Origin: Blastocladiella britannica
Taxonomy: Eukaryota > Blastocladiomycota > Blastocladiomycetes > Blastocladiales > Blastocladiaceae
Reading direction: 5' to 3'
NCBI GenBank assembly: GCA_025349905.2
Contig: MU624871.1
Location: forward strand, 1 to 19,477
Length of the DNA: 19,477 nt
Below the pieces are notes generated by a model. That model searched no databases. It was given only the letters and a program-made list of their open reading frames with translations, and was not told the DNA's origin. The position numbers and the translations under genes are program-made. Position 1 is the first letter of the stretch, and every line of letters begins with the position of its first letter. Below are positions 9,076 to 17,600 of this stretch, in pieces.

Positions 9076-10721
9076 ATGGCCGTGGACCTCACCCTCGACT
9101 TTTGGCGGTGCGCCTCGCGTCTGGCCACTGCCAGCCACGGTACGGCGGCACCGGACCGGCCGCCCCCGATTCCCCCGATCCCGCCTGATCTACCAACGGC
9201 ACCACCACATCACGACGACGACGAAAAAGACGCCACGTCGACGCGACTACTGGCGGTTCCGGGCACTGGTGGCGGTATTCGACGCCGGTCGTCCGTGGCC
9301 CAGGACGGCGCCGCCCTGGCGATCCCGAGGCTCGTGCGTCGCCACTCGGCCTCGGCACCGCACCCGTCGCCCTTGGCGTCTTCAGGTGCTGGGAGTGAGT
9401 TTATGTTGACTGGTGGCGAGTCTGGACGGCACTTCTCCAAGCAGCCGGCGCGCGATCTGTTTCTGGTGGACGCCAATGGCATTGTAAGGCTATTTCATTT
9501 GGTTTGAAGTGGCAACAGAGCTCTGACTTGACCATGTGGTATAGATGAACGACGTGGCCGCGTTCGCAGCCTACATGGCCATGATCCGGAAACCGTACCT
9601 CGGGTTATTGGTTGCGACCAACCCAACGTCGTCATCGGCAACGACATCGGTGCTGCCCGTCATGGGCTTCCAGTTGCCGCTGTACCGCGAGAACCTGGCG
9701 GCCGAGCAGCGCCATGCGGTGGACCAGCAAGCGGCGCTGTTACTGGGCCAGATCCGCGGCCGCATCAAGCGACTCGAGGCCGAAGTGGGTGCGTTCCTTT
9801 TCATTTATATTCCTGGATCATGGACTGATCCATTGATTTTTTTAGATCGCGACCGCGCCCAACTGCCACGTCTTGCGCCCGATACCCCGCGCACGGCCGA
9901 CCAGATGCACCGCGAGTGGCTGCTCACGCACTACGCGTCTATGACCTGGGTGCTCAACCAGCAGCTGTTCAAGCTGTCGGGATCGCACCGGGCCATGCAC
10001 GACCGTCGGATTGAGCGCGACTTGGAGGTGCTTGCGCTGTGCGTTCTTTTCCATTTTTGAATCTTTTTTTTTACTCATTGTTGTTTTGAACGATAGGGAC
10101 ATGCCAAGCCGATCGGAGCTCGCTCCACTGCACGACGACACCGAGTCGCTGGTACCGCAGCTCCGGCACCGCGGAGGCACGTCGTCGTCGCTGGGATTGG
10201 ATCGGGCGTCACACTCGGCGGCGACCTCGCTTCTGGGTACCGATGCGTCGTCCATGGGCTCGTCTTCCATGCGCGACGAGGAGGATGCCGACGCAGACGC
10301 AGCGGTGGGTGGGTCCACTGCCATCAATCCGCGGCTGTTGCAGCAACTCGAGGCCGAGAACCAGGCGCTGTTGGCCCAGTTCACGTCGACTCTATCTGAA
10401 GTCAAGTTCGTACTTCTTCTTCCACTTTTTGACTTGTTCTTGCTTATGGCATTAACCCAAACGATACACGATAGCCAAGCCGAGACTTCGTTGGTCACGA
10501 TCGCGCAGCTGCAGACCGAACTCGCGCAGCACATGGCCGTGCAGCAGTCGCAGATCGAGTCGTTGGTGGACGATGCGGCGTTTGCGCTGGACAATGTGGA
10601 GGCCGGGAACGTGCAGCTGGTCAAAGCACGCGAGTACGGCGCCAACGCCCGGTACTGGTTCCTGTTTATCATGCTCGTGGTTTCCGGGACGCTGTTGTTC
10701 CTGGACTGGTATGCGGGCTAA
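9076..10721 (+). CDS. UFE1: ER Qa-SNARE, syntaxin-18/Ufe1 orthologue
   Basis: Inferred exons are 9076-9483, 9545-9788, 9846-10038, 10097-10405 and 10475-10721 (introns 61, 57, 58 and 69 bp), giving 466 residues. Ufe1/syntaxin-18 is the ER Qa-SNARE for Golgi-to-ER retrograde fusion and ER homotypic fusion. The N-terminus MAVDLTLDFW matches the conserved start of the family, which fixes the start codon. The SNARE helix spans roughly 389-443, with zero-layer Gln at 408. A single C-terminal transmembrane segment (about 445-463) ends in the family hallmark LLFLDWY. The exon 4-5 join gives SEVNQAE, aligning with the syntaxin-18 pre-SNARE region. The protein is longer than the human form because of Pro/Ser/Asp-rich linkers at about 20-110 and in exon 4. 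Confidence 0.92.
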
Positions 10722-10765
10722 TATATATCTGAGGGTGGGTCTTTCAATTGAAAAAAAAGAAAAAA

Positions 10766-11044
10766 ATGCACACGTCCATCACAATCCCATACTCTAAACT
10801 GCACGGCGGATCTGTTGACGGCGAGGATGATCATGGTATTTTTTTACCATTCTATATTTCAAAGAAAAAAAACATGGAATGAAAAAAAAACGCAGATCAA
10901 TACTCGCGGATTCGGCGACGACGAGGACCCGTGCCCTGGTACAAGAATCCGTGCGTTGCCATGAAAGTGGTGCTGAGCGCCGCGATCTCGGCATGGATCG
11001 TGCTCGTCATGTGGATGGCAATGCAAATGGGCCGCGATCCGTAG
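10766..11044 (+). CDS. 72-residue single-pass membrane protein, family not recognised
   Basis: Two inferred exons, 10766-10835 and 10896-11044, flank a 60-bp intron with GTATTT donor and CGCAG acceptor (phase 1). Neither exon alone forms a long ORF. The 72-residue product begins MHTSITIPYSKL, has an acidic stretch (DGEDDHD), then a basic RIRRRRG patch, then PWYKNP and a hydrophobic helix (about 44-65: VVLSAAISAWIVLVMWMAM) and a short tail ending GRDP. By the positive-inside rule the N-terminus would face the cytosol or matrix. The ATG lies 44 bp after the UFE1 stop and the TAG lies 57 bp before the methyltransferase ATG, filling an otherwise empty gap. I do not recognise the family; an organelle membrane microprotein is an inference. 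The gene call rests on splice signals, intron size and the coherent membrane topology. Confidence 0.6.
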
Positions 11045-11101
11045 CCGCCGCCTCTTGCATCAGCATCTGTCTGCAAATCCACACTTTCCCAATATATATA
11101 A

Positions 11102-12106
11102 ATGTCATTTCTGGGCGTGCACATCCCCCCCACAATCACGTCGCCTCGGAACCCGCTAGTGCGCGTGCTAGCCAAACTGACGCGCGATAAAGTGGCGCGG
11201 AACACCGCGCATAACGTCGTGGTCTTTGGTCGCACTGCTTTGGCCGACCTAGTCCGCAGCCACGAGTCAGCAGCCGACGGTGAGCACCGTAAGCACTTTT
11301 CCCCCAAAATCGTCATGACGTTGGCCACCGACCCCACTCGGCTCCCGTCCCTTGCTGGCCTACGACAAACAGATAAGATTCTGCACGTGCAAGTGACGCG
11401 CGAAGTAGTGGCGGCTGTCGCCGGTACCGACTCGCGGTCGTCCGATATGCTTTCCGTATTCCGTTTCCCGTTCTGGGCACCCTCGATCCCCGATTATATA
11501 CATTTCTCCGGATGGCATGGCAATGGCAACTACCACGACTTCAAGGCCGCACGCATCTTGGTCCTCAACGGGCTGCGCGACCCGGGAAATGTCGGCACGT
11601 TGTTTCGGTCGGCGGCGGCGTTCGGGTGGGACGTGGTGCTGGTGGTTGGAAAGGAGGCCGTCGATCCGTTCAATGCCAAGGCGATGCGGGCGGGGAAAGC
11701 GGCCATGCTGCGTGTTCCGTGGGCCGCCGTGAACGACTGGTCGGCGGTGGTTGAGTGGTGGCGCGAGCAGTGTATCTTGCAGCCAGGCATGCCCTCGGTG
11801 TGGATCGCGGATTTGCCCTCCGCTTCATCCGGTGGAATGAGTGCAACGGGGGAGGCATGTACGGGCCCGCGAATGCTGGTTCTGAGCGGCGAGGCGCACG
11901 GCGTTGCTGGTAACCCGATACCGGTCGATGAGCTGGCGCTTGAGGGCCGCGCAGTCGTCGAGACGGTCGCGGTGCCGATGGCGGCCCAGTCCGTCGAGAG
12001 CTTGAATGTGGCGACCGCCGGCGCCGTGCTCATGTGGCAAGGCGCCGTCCAGTCGGTCGCTGGCACGGGCCTGATCCGGTCTCCTGCTGTTGCGGCGGCT
12101 CGATAA
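11102..12106 (+). CDS. SpoU/TrmH-family RNA 2'-O-ribose methyltransferase, MRM3-like
   Basis: A single exon of 334 residues, the only intronless gene here. SpoU-family (SPOUT) enzymes transfer methyl from S-adenosylmethionine to a ribose 2'-OH of rRNA or tRNA through a trefoil knot. Motif 1 is at 156-170 (NGLRDPGNVGTLFRS), motif 2 at 259-268 (LVLSGEAHGV) and motif 3 at 291-308 (VPMAAQSVESLNVATAGA). Arg169 and the Asn in motif 3 are the expected conserved residues. The first 120 residues look like the N-terminal substrate-binding domain (TSPRNPLVRVLAKLTRD near 13-30), as in mitochondrial large-subunit rRNA methylases MRM3/RNMTL1. A bacterial-type TrmH with another target is the alternative. 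ATATATA lies just before the ATG. The stop is 15 bp from the convergent neighbour's stop. Confidence 0.9.
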   Translation: MSFLGVHIPPTITSPRNPLVRVLAKLTRDKVARNTAHNVVVFGRTALADLVRSHESAADGEHRKHFSPKIVMTLATDPTRLPSLAGLRQTDKILHVQVTREVVAAVAGTDSRSSDMLSVFRFPFWAPSIPDYIHFSGWHGNGNYHDFKAARILVLNGLRDPGNVGTLFRSAAAFGWDVVLVVGKEAVDPFNAKAMRAGKAAMLRVPWAAVNDWSAVVEWWREQCILQPGMPSVWIADLPSASSGGMSATGEACTGPRMLVLSGEAHGVAGNPIPVDELALEGRAVVETVAVPMAAQSVESLNVATAGAVLMWQGAVQSVAGTGLIRSPAVAAAR

Positions 12107-12108
12107 CG

Positions 12109-12122
12109 TCAATATATATATT
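12109..12122. terminator. AT-rich palindrome between two convergent stop codons
   Basis: The 15-bp gap between the methyltransferase stop (12104-12106) and the TspO-like stop (12124-12122) contains AATATATATATT at 12111-12122, a perfect palindrome that reads the same on both strands. Such UA-rich sequence could serve as an efficiency or positioning element for 3'-end formation in both directions. The two transcripts must overlap or end almost back to back. Function is inferred. Confidence 0.35.
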
Positions 12123-13181
12123 CACGCCGACAACCCACGGCCTCGGACGATGCGCGCATTCACCCACGCCACGGCCCCACCGACCGCCGCGCAAATCACC
12201 GCAGCGCCTACATCCACGCCCCACAGCCCGGAAACGCCGGCATTGCGCACCGACACCGCCACCAGCGTCCACACCCCGACCGCCGATACGATCGGGTCGC
12301 GGGCCCACATGGCGATCCCTGAATTGAGGGCGGCCAGCAGCCACGTGGCCACCGCCGCCGACGGAATGTAGATCGGGTCGCGCGTGGTGGTCACGGCGTA
12401 CACGTTGACCAGTGTTGCGCCGAGCGTCCAGCCCGTTAGAAGCGAGAGAGGGACGTGCACGGCCAGGTAAGTTGAGGTGGACGATAAGGTGTCCACGGAT
12501 TTGATGCTATTGTCGGATTGGTCAATTGTCATACATGCGACAGAACGGAGGGTGTGTACCGAAAGTACATGGTAGCAGTGACTGCCAGCGACAGCATGAG
12601 CATGATCACCGACAGCGCCGCCTGCTTGTGGGTCCAGACCACCAGCCAGGCAATGTTGGTGGCCGCGTAGATCGGGAACAGCAACCCGATCCCATTGTTG
12701 AGCGCGGGTGACGCGTACGATCCCGGACGGAGCTGGTGCATGCCCCAGAGCGCCAAGAACGCGTAGATCAGCGCTATTAACCATTTTTTTTTTTCAATGA
12801 ATTGAGGTCCAGCACACTCACACACCATTGTGGAAATGAATATATAATACCCCAGATGCTAAAGGCATACGGTGCCGGGACCAGATAGTTGGGAAACAGC
12901 CGGGCGACATCGCCGATGCGCACGCCATTGAAAACAGTGGTGGATCCGGCCAGGTAATTGGTGACCAGGACCGCGGCCAGCGAGACGGCATTGACGATAC
13001 GAATTACGGGAATGCCGCCGGCGATCGAGGGCCCGGCGCCTTGCGGGCCATACGGGACATGTAACGTCGAAAGAGTTCCGTATTGCGCCGTGGTACCAGA
13101 CATCATTGGTTGTTGCTCTTCATGTCCTCCTCCTGGGACACTGCCCGCGGTGGTCGGACTGGTAGCAAGAGGCATGGACAT
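12122..13181 (-). CDS. TspO-related (tryptophan-rich sensory-like) polytopic membrane protein
   Basis: Inferred minus-strand exons are 13181-12851, 12773-12560 and 12506-12122 (introns 77 and 53 bp, phases 1 and 2), giving 309 residues. The first 55 residues are hydrophilic (Pro/Gly/Ser). The rest has about seven to eight hydrophobic segments: roughly 58-78, 103-122, 140-157, 162-180, 193-219, 232-250, 254-270 and 281-297. The motif PAPYAFSIWALIYAFLALW (102-120) and the STYLAVHVPLSLLTGW region (192-208) match the TspO-related family of integral membrane proteins annotated as tryptophan-rich sensory protein. The exon 1-2 join creates FSIWALIY, supporting the splice choice. Substrate unknown; TspO proteins bind porphyrins or sterols, but I would not transfer that function. 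Its ATG lies 29 bp after the EBP2 stop on the same strand. Confidence 0.82.
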
Positions 13182-13210
13182 GATGGCGTATAATTTATTG
13201 CAGAAAGGGA
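13182..13210 (-). promoter_or_regulatory. 29-bp spacer: EBP2 3' end and TspO-like 5' leader
   Basis: On the minus strand this spacer holds an AATAAA hexamer at 13199-13194, 12 bases after the EBP2 stop codon. If the hexamer is a polyadenylation signal, cleavage would fall near or inside the next gene's start. The promoter of the TspO-like gene must therefore lie within EBP2 sequence, or the transcripts overlap. Confidence 0.4.
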
Positions 13211-14214
13211 TTACTTGCGACCAGCCGCCCGCACCGACTTGCCCGGCCGCTTGCTCGGACGCTTCTTGCCCGCGGGCCCACCGGGCTTACTGAACGACCC
13301 CTTGTCGCCCTTCTGGTTAAACGAGTACCCGGCGGCGCTGTCGGCGTCGTTCTTCTTGAGCCCGCGCTTCTTGCCACCAAACCCGTACTTTTGCTCCTTG
13401 GACGCGCGCTTCTTGGCCGCGCCCGGGTTGGGCGACCGGTCGCCCCGTTGCCGCTTGCGGTTGGGCCCGCCACGCCGGTTGTCGTCCTCGTCCGACATGA
13501 TCGCAATCTCAATGTCGTCGTTGACACCGTCGTCCGTGAGCTGCTCGAGCTTCCGCTTCTTCTTGATGGACGCGACCTTTTCCGAAAGCGACTTTTCCTT
13601 GGCTTTACGGTCCTTGAGCACCTCGGCTTGCACTTGCTTGCCGTACTTTTTGATGTCGCGCTGCTTCTTGGCCTGCTCCGACTTGGCAATGCCGGCCTGG
13701 TCGTCGACCAGCTTGTTGCGGATCTTGGCCATGTGGGCGTCGGTCTTGACCATCTATTTGTTCCTTTTTTGTGAGTTGGCAGTAAAAAAGAGTGAGATAA
13801 AGATGAAAAGTACCTCGGCAAAGTAGTCGTCGGGACGCGAGAATGGAATGCCGGCGGCGAGAATGGCGCGGCGGGCTACGAGAACGGCGGCATGAGCCTG
13901 GTTGTAGCTGTATTTTCAAATTTTTTAAGTAAAGTAATTGAGAAGGATGTGAATAAAAACGAACAAGGCAAGCTCGCGCTTGAGATCGTCGGCCACGTCG
14001 GCAATCTCGGTCGGAGTAGGCGATGTGATGGCCACCAGCTCAATCACGGGCACGTTTTTCGGGAGCGCAAACTCGGCGAGCGAGGCAATGAGGCCTTTCT
14101 GTTACATTTATGGTAAAGGTGAGTTCATTTTTCAATTATTGCGATATGAATACCAAGGCGTACCTCGTCGTTGGCGTATGAGACTTTTTGGAACCGCTGC
14201 ATTTTTGCTTCCAT
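13211..14214 (-). CDS. EBP2: rRNA-processing protein EBP2 (EBNA1BP2 family)
   Basis: Inferred minus-strand exons are 14214-14164, 14098-13965, 13907-13814 and 13753-13211 (introns 65, 57 and 60 bp, phases 0, 2 and 0), giving 273 residues. Ebp2 is a nucleolar protein needed for 27S pre-rRNA processing and 60S assembly. The family core is clear: GLIASLAEFALPKN, DDLKRELAFYNQAHAAV (join of exons 2 and 3), RPDDYFAE followed by MVKTDAHMAKIRNKL (exons 3 and 4). A Lys-rich coiled-coil stretch follows (SEQAKKQRDIKKYGKQVQAE), then KYGFGGKKRGLKKN and a basic SKRPGKSVRAAGRK tail. The acidic N-terminal extension of yeast Ebp2 is absent. An upstream exon is possible because the frame stays open for at least ten codons before the chosen ATG, but the sequence there is AT-rich UTR-like. 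A second in-frame Met lies at residue 5. Confidence 0.9.
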
Positions 14215-14669
14215 TTTATTTTGATTTATCAATTGGATTATGAATTTTTTGAAAAATAAATTCGTGCGCGACTTTTTCGACACGGGACCAGTTGCGAAAA
14301 AAGGACGCCAGAGATCGAGGCGGGTGAAATCGGCTGCGAGGCGATCTTAAAAAACAGGCGGGACAGCTGCGACGCATCCTTGTGACCTCGGAAGACCGTC
14401 CCCTCATTTTTTTATACCTCTCTTTCCGCGAAATCTCCATTCACCTTTTCGTACCACCCTTACGGCACCGTGCGCGTGCATTGCCATTTATTCCCTGCGG
14501 TCTCGCTTGAGAATATTTCCAATTTGAGCGTGTCACACTCCCTTCGCACTCATTTATTCTTGGTATGGTCGACTTGACGCCCACAATTTCCGATCCTGAC
14601 CAGTCCAACCAATCTCATTTTTCCCTTTTATCACACAGCCTCCTATTATACCGTAAAGTATCAAAAACC
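14215..14669. promoter_or_regulatory. Divergent promoter region, EBP2 / forkhead gene
   Basis: About 455 bp between the EBP2 start and the preferred forkhead start. No ORF here has coding character. The EBP2-proximal part (14215-14270) is very A/T-rich, and the middle holds a poly-T run (14407-14414). A 35-codon in-frame extension from an ATG at 14565 reaches the forkhead ORF. Its sequence is T/A-rich with mixed codons and lacks the Ala/Ser/Thr bias of the protein, so it is probably 5' UTR. Confidence 0.45.
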
Positions 14670-17600
14670 ATGATGGCCCCCTTGACCACGCCCACGACTG
14701 GTACTGCAAACGAGAAAACTACCACCACCTACGCCAGCGTCGTCAGCAGCGGTACGCGCGCGTCGTCGACCGATCCGCCGGCTCCCACCACTTCGGCCAT
14801 CCGTGCCGCGACTATCCTCAAGATCGCGCTGCCGACTCCCACCCCGAGCCCGCGCACCACCGTCTTTGCCACTACTACGACCACCGCTGCGATGGAATCC
14901 GCGCCGGTGCCCGCGTCCGTGCCCATGCCGCCGATGCCGATGCTGATGGCCATGTCCATGGCGATGCCCAAGCCTGGGTCGTCGTCCTCCCCGATGGCCG
15001 CGCATACATCGTCTTCGTCGGCCGCGGCCCTGTGCGCGCCCTTCTCGCTGACGCCTCCCTCCACGTCGTCGCCAGCGTCGACCGGTCCCTCGGCTGCCCT
15101 GGCTGCTGCTGCTGCCGCGACCGGACCCAACTCGTCCGTCTCGGCCGCCGCCGCCGCCGCCGCTGCCTACGCGTCGGCTGCGCCCGCACACGCGCTGTAC
15201 CGCGCCGCCATCTCGGCCGCGGGCAACGTACAGGCCAGCATGCTTTACGCACAGGCGGTTGCCGCCCGCGCTGCCGCTGCTGCTGCCACCCTAAAGCACC
15301 AGCAGCCCACCGGATCGCCGTCTCTGTCTCATGCTGCTCCGTCTACGGTGTTGGCGGCGACCTCTGCAACGGCCTCGGGCAGCAGTGCCCACGGCGTGCC
15401 CTTACCCACCGTGCCGCTGCCGGCAGTCCCCGCTCCCAACAAGCCGGCGATCATGGCCGCTGCGGTGCACGCTGCTGCCACTGCCGCCGCTACCCCCTTG
15501 GCTTCGGGGATTAGCACGCGCCGGTCGGCCGCTGTGGCTGCTGCTGCTGCTGTGGCCGCGGCCCAGGGCAAGCCCAAGGTCTCTGTTCCCGCCGTTGCGG
15601 CCACCACTGCCCCGGCTCCGACCACGCGCGCATCCAGCCGCAAATCGACGGCTGCCGCTTCTGCCGCCACCAATTCTTCGATCGCTGGTGCTGCTACATC
15701 CGTGCCTACCCCCGCCCGTGCGACTGCGGGTGCCTCCACTGCTGGTCCAGCCACGGCGGCACCCACTACTTCCACTGCCGGACCTTCGCCGTCGCCGCCA
15801 TCGTCGTCCTCGGGGACGCGCCGCGTCAACCCGCGCGAGCCCGTCACGTCGGTGGTGGACCTGACCGGGTTTGTGCACGAAAAGCCCAAGCTGTCGTACG
15901 CCCAGCTCATTTGCCGCGCGGTCGCCGACACGGCCGACCAGAAAATGACCCTGGCTAGCATCTACGGGTGGATCATGGACCACTATGACTTTTACCGGCT
16001 CAGCGAGAGCGGGTGGCAGGTACGTCACTTCCTTACTGTCTTGTCTTTGCTTGGTATTGACTCAATATCATCTTGTCCAGAACTCGGTCCGTCACAACTT
16101 GTCGACCAACCGCCATTTCATCAAGTATGTTTGCATTCAACGCACTCCTTCTTGTAGTAGTGACTCATTTTTTTTCTTTACTGAAATAACAGGGAGCCGC
16201 GCCCGAAAGAGGTAGAAGGCAAGGGCAGGTGCGTCCACTCTTTTTCTTTTACCTTTTTTGTTCCACTCGCCTTTTTTTTCTTTCTTTCTTTCTCTTTTCT
16301 TCTCTTTTGCGTCCTCTTTTCTCATTGCAAGCGTTGGCGATCCTCTTTTTGGACGGAGGAAGCAAATGCGGCAGCGAAAGAGTGACAAAATAAGAAAGAA
16401 AAAGAATTGAAAAAAAAAAGGAAAACCCCACCATGCACACCACATGCCGCCACCCGAGGACACCTTTTGATGGATATGGAACATCGCGAGGATGAGGGGG
16501 GTCGCGTCGCACAATGCCCTCCTTTTTCTCTCTTTTTCACTTTCTTTCCTGTACTGCACTTGATGTGCATTGGATCGAAAATGGAATTGGATTTTGGAGC
16601 GGCTATGCTGCACCTTGGGGGAGGCAGGTTTATTTGTTGTGTTTTGCCGCTTACCAAGTTGCACTTTCGTTCCTTTTTTTGGTCATTTTTTTTTGTTACT
16701 CAAGGGGAAGGTCCCTCTTCTTGAGCATCAAAATTAACGGATGAAAGTGGCCCCAACTTGCAGCCGCCCTGCCGACACATTTTGCAATTGCGATTCGTTC
16801 CCCGCTTTTTACTCTCGTTTCTTTTTCTCTTTTCAATGGGTGCCCTCACTTGGTTCTTGTCCTCGGATTGATTGCATGACTTGTGCGTGGTTGTGAGGGA
16901 GTGCGTGTGTGTTCCGGGTGCATGGGTGTGTCTGCTCCTCACCCGCATTGTGATGCTGTCTTCTCACCACTCTCTGTCGATCTTTTCCATGACCTCCAGT
17001 TTCTGGACTGTCGAGCCAACTTACATGAAGACGCTCTTGGGCGACGACTATTCCCCACTGCCTGCCAAACGCGCGTCATCCGCCACTGCTTCTGCCGTTT
17101 CAACACCAAAATCAGCCACTGCCGCCGCAGTCACGACTCGACGCGCATCCTCAGCCGCAGCAGCAGCAGCAGCGTCGGCAGCATCATCAACAACGGTATC
17201 CGCATCACCAGCACCGGTGGCACCGGTCAAGCGAACGCGCTCGAGCGCACGACGAGCAGAACAGCAGCAACAGCAACACCCAGTGCCGCCGCCCTTGACC
17301 GTCCACAATAGCAGCAGCAGGCGCGCATCTTCGTCGAGCATGGCGGTGGACGAGGCGGCCATGGCTGATGCTGCCATTGAAGCCGCTGCCGCAGCCATTG
17401 CTGCCTCTTCGTTTGCGCCCGACCTTGATACTCCCTTCACGCCCATTTACATGCCCAAGTTTGCGTTTGACGTGCTCTCGGGTCCCATGTCTCCGCCGAC
17501 CCCTCGTGCCCACGTTGGCGAGGTATGCATTATTTTCTCGTTTAGAAAGAGTCGAAACTGACAAATCTTCTGAAAACAGCAGTACGACATGGATGTGGAC

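Noticed and set aside
10897..11337. A minus-strand open frame of 146 codons across the UFE1-methyltransferase gap
   Set aside because: It covers both the 72-residue protein's second exon and the methyltransferase start in antisense. It has no signal, domain or sensible promoter space. The plus-strand spliced reading explains the region better.
14565..14669. Upstream in-frame ATG for the forkhead gene
   Set aside because: The 35-codon extension is compositionally like UTR. The ATG pair at 14670 has a better context, following AAAAACC. Kept as an alternative only.
15329..15961. Long minus-strand frame opposite the forkhead Ala-rich region, and similar antisense frames over GUF1, RRB1 and the forkhead C-terminal half
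   Set aside because: These are expected by-products of GC-rich, codon-biased coding sequence. They carry no independent motifs or splice structure.
16872..17561. Treating the downstream forkhead exons as a separate gene starting in the long intron
   Set aside because: The join GKG-SFWTVEP completes the forkhead domain with matching phase, and the intron ends are canonical. A separate gene would leave both halves broken. An alternative internal promoter remains possible.
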